NCBI GenBank assembly: GCA_013388525.1
Contig: JACAFA010000285.1
Span: 1 to 9,811, forward strand
Direction: 5' to 3'
DNA length: 9,811 nucleotides
DNA from: Ignavibacteriaceae bacterium
GTDB taxonomy: Bacteria; Bacteroidota; Ignavibacteria; Ignavibacteriales; Ignavibacteriaceae
Below are positions 6,260 through 9,811 of the stretch, piece after piece (the stretch's first letter is position 1; every line of letters starts with the position of its first letter). Under the pieces are notes generated by a model. It was not told the DNA's origin. It saw nothing but the letters and a program-made list of their open reading frames with translations, and searched no databases. A program made the translations under genes and the position numbers.

Positions 6260-7720
6260 CTATTTTTTCAATATCATTTTGCGGACTAATGTGCTTCCAT
6301 TATGCTCAAGTCTGTACATATAAATACCACTTGATAAGTTGGCCGCATCAAATTTAACGTCATAAATTCCAGTCTCTTTAAATTCATTTACAAGTACCTT
6401 AACTTGTTGTCCAAGTAAATTAAAGACTGATAATTTCACTTGCCCCGAAGAAGGGATTCCGAATTTAATGCTGGTACCGGGATTAAAAGGATTTGGATAG
6501 TTCTGATCAAGTCTGAATGAAGCAACAGGATTAACATCTACCATTATTTCGTCTGAATAAGAAAAACTTCCATCAAAATCAAACTGTTTCAAGCGGTAAT
6601 AATATTTTCCGGCCTCAAGGTTTTTATCAACATATGAATATTCCTGCGGAATAGTAGTTGTTCCATGTCCGTTAACAAATCCTATTGTAGTATAAGTGCT
6701 GTTTTCAGTCTTTCTTTCAATTTCGAATCTATGATTGTTCAATTCTGTTGCAGTAGTCCAATTAATTATAACATTACCATTCGCTGTTGAATTAGCAGTG
6801 AATGAAGTAAGCTCAACCGGCAAAATAAAATTGTTGTACTTAGCCTGAGCCTGATCAGTTTTGGCCTGAAGATCAGCTAAATTGGTTCCAACAACTACTG
6901 CGAAACTAACCATAACGGATTGTCCGGGACCAAGGTTATATGGACCGGAACCAACGAATGAACGATAATCATCATTTACAGTCCACGCTGTATCATAAAT
7001 AGCGCTTATCCAGTCATAAATAACATTTCTGATTGAATTAGCATCGCCAGGGAACGCTCCTGTAACGGTTCCACCGCTCAGCCCATCAAGCGCAACCAGA
7101 CCATAATAATTCGGATCATTTGAAGCTGTTTGCAGCCATTGGTATACTAAATTTCTGGTCAAATCCATTCCTCCGCGGTTTTGAAGATAATTTGACAAGC
7201 CAACATCCCAATCAGCAAACATCCCAACTCTAAGATTAGACAGAGTCTGGCTTCCGGATGTATTTGTAATTGTATATGTAATGAAAATATAGTTATCACC
7301 GGTATTAGAATAAGATTTTTGAACTACGGAGACAGGATAGGGTGATGCATTTGCATCAACATAAGTTGTTTGAGCAATCTGATTAAAATTTGCGTTGGAA
7401 GTGAATCCGGAAAAAGCCACTGTGTTTTGCATATCCTGAATCAATGGATTAGTTCCATCTGTAAAGCTTCCAACCATGCCATGGATTCCGTTTATGGGAG
7501 TGCCGAGCATAATGCCTGCTGTGAACATAGCATCAGGGAAAGTGCTGTATTTAAAACCACTACCCTGAGTGCCATCGAAACGATGTCCAAAATATCCGTT
7601 GTTAAAGACACTTCCCACAACCTGTCCTGTATTGTGATCCAGAAAAGTTTGTGCCTTTGATATTCCAACCAACAAGAACATCATAAGGGCAAGAAATAGA
7701 GTAAGGATTTTATTATTCAT
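6260..7720 (-). CDS. Secreted protein with T9SS type A C-terminal sorting domain, function unknown
   Basis: 486 aa. Residues 1-23 are a signal peptide (positive start, leucine-rich core, likely cut SKA|QT). Residues 24-298 form a beta-rich domain I cannot assign; landmarks are SYSNTGDNYIFITYTITNTSG (a repeat-like beta segment near 136-156), GMFADWDVG (166-174) and YNLGPGQSVMVSFAVVVG (261-278). No protease or glycosidase motif is visible. Residues 299-397 are a fibronectin-III-like module opening with LPVELTSFTAN and containing WTTATELNN (321-329). Residues 400-486 are the type A sorting domain: QNYPNPFNPGTSIKF, then FNLLGQQV, SSGIYMYRL and a lysine-rich end. T9SS signals send proteins across the outer membrane and are usually removed or replaced by a surface anchor. 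Start chosen: ATG with AGAGG at 7730-7726, five bases upstream. It has its own terminator and appears monocistronic. Confidence 0.9.
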   Translation of the reverse strand: MNNKILTLFLALMMFLLVGISKAQTFLDHNTGQVVGSVFNNGYFGHRFDGTQGSGFKYSTFPDAMFTAGIMLGTPINGIHGMVGSFTDGTNPLIQDMQNTVAFSGFTSNANFNQIAQTTYVDANASPYPVSVVQKSYSNTGDNYIFITYTITNTSGSQTLSNLRVGMFADWDVGLSNYLQNRGGMDLTRNLVYQWLQTASNDPNYYGLVALDGLSGGTVTGAFPGDANSIRNVIYDWISAIYDTAWTVNDDYRSFVGSGPYNLGPGQSVMVSFAVVVGTNLADLQAKTDQAQAKYNNFILPVELTSFTANSTANGNVIINWTTATELNNHRFEIERKTENSTYTTIGFVNGHGTTTIPQEYSYVDKNLEAGKYYYRLKQFDFDGSFSYSDEIMVDVNPVASFRLDQNYPNPFNPGTSIKFGIPSSGQVKLSVFNLLGQQVKVLVNEFKETGIYDVKFDAANLSSGIYMYRLEHNGSTLVRKMILKK

Positions 7721-7797
7721 TTTAACCTCTGAATTAATTTTAAATGAAGTTAGTTATGGTTTAATGATAATTAAACTTAATTCAATGGAAAATATTT

Positions 7798-7855
7798 AAG
7801 CTATTCATTTTTCAGTATTATATTACCAAAAAAAATAAATAAAATTCAATAGCTT
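7798..7855. repeat. Imperfect inverted repeat, 15-nt arms (13/15 matching)
   Basis: Arms at 7798-7812 (AAGCTATTCATTTTT) and 7841-7855 (AAAATTCAATAGCTT), 28 bases apart, contain a perfect outer 8 bp. The right arm overlaps the tentative -35 of the T9SS cargo gene. It could be a regulator site or stem, but high AT content weakens it. Confidence 0.35.
7820..7849 (-). promoter_or_regulatory. Tentative promoter of the T9SS cargo gene
   Basis: On the minus strand TTGAAT (7849-7844) and TAATAT (7825-7820) are 18 bases apart. A perfect TATAAT lies at 7822-7817 but has no good -35 partner at 17 bases. This would give a leader of about 90 bases. The region is so AT-rich that the call is weak. Confidence 0.3.
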
Positions 7856-7867
7856 CTGATTATTAAT

Positions 7868-8386
7868 TTATTTCCTGGCTCCATGCATAAATCCCCTGTA
7901 GGGAAGAGAATGCTGAATGGTTATAAAAGCACTACCGTCAATCGATTCAATTAATTTTATTACTTCTTTTTGATTTTTTCTTGGAGTAACAAGTACAATA
8001 ACAGAGACACCTCCCGATCCGCCTTCTGCCGGAAAAATTGTAACACCATACTTTGACTTTCGAAGCGTATTTGCAATCTGATCAGTAAAAAATCTTGATA
8101 TTATTGTCATTTGAACAAACCCCAGTCCAATTTTTTGTTCTATGGAAATTCCGATAAGATTACCCAGCCCAAATCCGGCAGCATAACCAAAAAGATTAAT
8201 TGTATTATCAAGATGCTGCATTATAAACCTGATTGCAAAAACCCAGATCAGAACTTCGAAAAATCCGGCCAGACCTGCAAGATATTTTCTGCCCTGTACA
8301 ACGAGAATAGTTCTAAGAGTGCCTATTGAAACATCGCAGATACGCATAGCCATAATGATTAAACCACCTAAAGGAGTATCCAGCAT
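7868..8386 (-). CDS. DUF5698/DUF2179 (UPF0316) membrane protein
   Basis: 172 aa. The N-terminal half has three hydrophobic segments (about 7-29, 36-55, 62-82), with the family-like stretches RICDVSIGTLRTILVVQGRK (15-34) and GFFEVLIWVFAI (41-52). The C-terminal half (about 95-168) is a soluble DUF2179-type domain with GVTIFPAEGGSGG (114-126), VIVLVTPRK (129-137) and IDGSAFITI (149-157). The family is widespread but its function is not established; DUF2179 domains are also found in YitT-type membrane proteins. The ATG at 8386 has AAGGA at 8402-8398 about 11 bases upstream, a slightly long gap. It is divergent from pcm across 89 bp. Confidence 0.85.
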   Translation of the reverse strand: MLDTPLGGLIIMAMRICDVSIGTLRTILVVQGRKYLAGLAGFFEVLIWVFAIRFIMQHLDNTINLFGYAAGFGLGNLIGISIEQKIGLGFVQMTIISRFFTDQIANTLRKSKYGVTIFPAEGGSGGVSVIVLVTPRKNQKEVIKLIESIDGSAFITIQHSLPYRGFMHGARK

Positions 8387-8410
8387 AATAGTTTTGATCC
8401 TTGAATAACT

Positions 8411-8439
8411 TTGAAAAAAATTATAAAGTAAAATATCTT
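8411..8439 (+). promoter_or_regulatory. Likely promoter of pcm-miaA
   Basis: TTGAAA (8411-8416) and TATCTT (8434-8439) are 17 bases apart, giving a start near 8446 and a leader of about 30 bases. A TATTTTTG at 8440-8447 fits the Bacteroidota TAnnTTTG element but lacks a well-spaced upstream TTG. Confidence 0.4.
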
Positions 8440-8449
8440 TATTTTTGAA
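8420..8449 (-). promoter_or_regulatory. Likely promoter of the DUF2179 gene
   Basis: On the minus strand TTCAAA (8449-8444) is followed after 18 bases by a perfect TATAAT (8425-8420). The start would be near 8413, just before the AAGGA at 8402-8398. It overlaps the opposite-facing pcm promoter, so the two may compete for polymerase. Confidence 0.4.
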
Positions 8450-8475
8450 TAAATAATCATTCGCCTATTTATCGG

Positions 8476-9114
8476 ATGTATAAATCAGAAAGAAACGAGC
8501 TAGTTGAGAATTTAATTGCCAAAGGAATAAAAGATAAAAAAGTACTCGAGGCAATTCGATCAGTTGAACGTCATAAATTTGTTCCTGAGATTATGCGACA
8601 TCATGCCTACAAAGATATCGCACTACCAATTGGATTTGAACAAACAATCTCTCAGCCTTATACAGTAGCATTGATGACACAGGCTTTACAGGTTAAGCCT
8701 GATCACAAAGTGCTTGAAATTGGTACAGGTTCAGGATATCAGGCAGCACTCCTTGAAAAGCTGGGTGCACGTGTTTACAGCATCGAAAGAAATTTTGAAC
8801 TCTATAACCGGACAAGAAAACTTTTAGATAATCTGGGTATAAGAGTTTATACCAAGCACGGTGACGGTACAATTGGATGGGAAGAATTTGCTCCATTTGA
8901 CAGAATTATAGTAACTGCAGGTTCGCCTGATGTCCCTTCCTCATTAAAAAAACAACTTGCTCTTGATGGAAAAATTGTTATTCCTGTTGGAAGAAAAGAT
9001 TCGCAGGCGCTGTGGATTGTTACTAAAACTTCAGAAAATGAATTTGAAATCGAAAAAGTTCCGCACTTTGTCTTTGTTCCTTTAATAGGGAAAGAAGGTT
9101 GGAACGCTCAATAA
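8476..9114 (+). CDS. pcm: Protein-L-isoaspartate O-methyltransferase
   Basis: SAM-dependent enzyme that methylates L-isoaspartyl residues in aged proteins, starting their repair to aspartate. Family motifs are FVPE (35-38), GFEQTISQPYTVALMT (53-68), the SAM loop VLEIGTGSGYQAA (79-91) and the acidic SAM-ribose residue Glu104 (YSIER). GDGT (129-132), FDRIIVTAG (141-149) and a GKIVIPVG segment (165-172) follow. At 212 aa it has the normal length and no truncation. Start: ATG at 8476, leaving the usual N-terminus; no Shine-Dalgarno sequence is visible (TTTATCGG precedes it). The 3' end overlaps miaA by 16 bases, so the two are probably co-transcribed. Confidence 0.95.
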   Translation: MYKSERNELVENLIAKGIKDKKVLEAIRSVERHKFVPEIMRHHAYKDIALPIGFEQTISQPYTVALMTQALQVKPDHKVLEIGTGSGYQAALLEKLGARVYSIERNFELYNRTRKLLDNLGIRVYTKHGDGTIGWEEFAPFDRIIVTAGSPDVPSSLKKQLALDGKIVIPVGRKDSQALWIVTKTSENEFEIEKVPHFVFVPLIGKEGWNAQ

Positions 9115-9811
9115 TTTTTATTGTGGGTCCAACCTGTTCAGGGAAGACTAAATTAACTTTAAAGATATCAGAATTAATCCCTGCTGAAATAATTTCTGCA
9201 GACAGCAGACAATTTTATAAATACTTAGATATTGGAACAGCAAAACCATCAAAAGAACACCTTCAAAAAGTTCCTCATCATTTAATTGGTTTTCTGAATC
9301 CATCAGAACATTATGATGCAAGTTTATTCGAGAAAGATGCCGGGCAATGTATTGAAGAAATATTCAACAAATACAAAACACCGATTGTTGTTGGAGGTAG
9401 TGGACTTTATATCAAAGCTCTTATTGATGGAATTTTTGAAACAGCAGATAAAGATGAAGAGTACAGAAAAGAGCTTCTTGAAAAACGGAAACTGCTCGGA
9501 AATGAATTTCTATATGAAGAATTAAAAAAGGTAGATCCTGTAAGTGCCGCTAAAATGCTTCCTCAAAACTGGAAGAGAGTTATTCGAGCACTTGAAGTTT
9601 TACATACATCCGGAGAGCCAATCTGGAGGCATCATCAAAAACAATCAACCGGGAAGGAAAAAAAATATCAGTTCAGGCAGTTTGGATTGAAATGGGATAG
9701 AAAAATTCTTTATGAAAATATTAATAACCGTGTTGATGAAATGATTGAGCGTGGATTTGTTGAAGAAGTTAAAAATATTTTGAAGATGGGTTACGATAAA
9801 AATTTAAATTC
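9099..9811 (+). CDS. miaA: tRNA dimethylallyltransferase, 3'-truncated by window end
   Basis: Adds a dimethylallyl group to A37 of tRNAs that read codons starting with U. About 237 codons are present; the reading frame is open to the last base and the C-terminus lies outside. Motifs are the P-loop GPTCSGKT (10-17), SADSRQFYKYLDIGTAKP (33-50), VPHHLIGFLNP, VVGGSGLYIKALIDG and WKRVIRALEVL. All follow MiaA order and spacing. No ATG exists in frame between the upstream stop (9045) and the P-loop. TTG at 9099 gives MERSIIFIVGPT, a normal N-terminus, with AGGG at 9087-9090 eight bases upstream. GTG at 9123 would cut into the P-loop strand. I therefore choose TTG, overlapping pcm by 16 bases. The cysteine in the P-loop (usually Ala) is unusual but should be tolerated. 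Confidence 0.92.
   Translation, partial: MERSIIFIVGPTCSGKTKLTLKISELIPAEIISADSRQFYKYLDIGTAKPSKEHLQKVPHHLIGFLNPSEHYDASLFEKDAGQCIEEIFNKYKTPIVVGGSGLYIKALIDGIFETADKDEEYRKELLEKRKLLGNEFLYEELKKVDPVSAAKMLPQNWKRVIRALEVLHTSGEPIWRHHQKQSTGKEKKYQFRQFGLKWDRKILYENINNRVDEMIERGFVEEVKNILKMGYDKNLN

Larger units (their letters stand above)
7721..7867. other. Intergenic region upstream of the T9SS cargo gene
   Basis: A 147-bp AT-rich gap. It holds the cargo ribosome binding site (7726-7730), a tentative promoter (7820-7849) and an imperfect inverted repeat with arms at 7798-7812 and 7841-7855. No clear terminator for the DUF2179 gene ending at 7868 was found. Confidence 0.5.

Noticed and set aside
7370..7660. Plus-strand open frame of 96 codons
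   Set aside because: Antisense to the T9SS cargo gene; Cys/His/Ser-rich random-looking product and no start signal.
8693..8896. Minus-strand open frame of 67 codons
   Set aside because: Antisense to the SAM-binding region of pcm; no recognisable protein.
9313..9525. Plus-strand open frame of 70 codons
   Set aside because: Out-of-frame shadow inside miaA, whose frame is intact and rich in family motifs.

Overview
The window is AT-rich and carries mostly housekeeping genes from a member of the Bacteroidota/Chlorobi/Ignavibacteriota assemblage. Ignavibacteria is the most likely class. The best evidence is a secreted protein ending in a type IX secretion (T9SS) type A sorting domain with the 'QNYPNPFNP' and 'LPVELTSFTA' signatures. 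Supporting signs are several starts with little or no Shine-Dalgarno sequence and the general style of the proteins. The species cannot be named from the sequence alone.

Layout. Positions 1-2752 (+) form one tight gene run. It starts with the last 52 codons of alanine racemase (alr), then an unrecognised 285-aa protein starting on the base after the alr stop. Next come a mannose-1-phosphate guanylyltransferase (manC type, overlapping by one base) and an RpiB-family sugar-phosphate isomerase with an extra N-terminal segment. Converging on this run, with only 2 bp between stops, is a minus-strand run read from 5832 down to 2755: plsY (acyl-phosphate glycerol-3-phosphate acyltransferase), an HtrA/Do-type PDZ serine protease, and purB (adenylosuccinate lyase). 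All junctions in it overlap. Upstream lie two minus-strand tRNA genes, Gly(GCC) then Cys(GCA), with a strong palindromic terminator-like hairpin exactly between them. A minus-strand 486-aa T9SS cargo protein follows, with its own terminator. A DUF5698/DUF2179 (UPF0316) membrane protein is also on minus and is divergent from pcm (protein-L-isoaspartate methyltransferase) on plus. The pcm gene overlaps miaA (tRNA dimethylallyltransferase), which appears to start at TTG and runs off the window end.

The genes serve separate housekeeping jobs: cell-wall D-alanine, nucleotide-sugar supply, purine synthesis, phospholipid synthesis, envelope protein quality control, protein repair and tRNA modification. 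Co-transcription looks economical rather than pathway-based. I see no CRISPR array, transposon, phage gene or obvious defence system. The observation most worth following up is the RpiB homologue. It has an N-terminal segment like that of EutQ, a protein of ethanolamine-utilisation microcompartments. It also has Asp where E. coli RpiB has catalytic Cys66, and lacks the alternative Glu base of the mycobacterial enzyme. The 285-aa protein and the central domain of the T9SS cargo are the main unexplained proteins.
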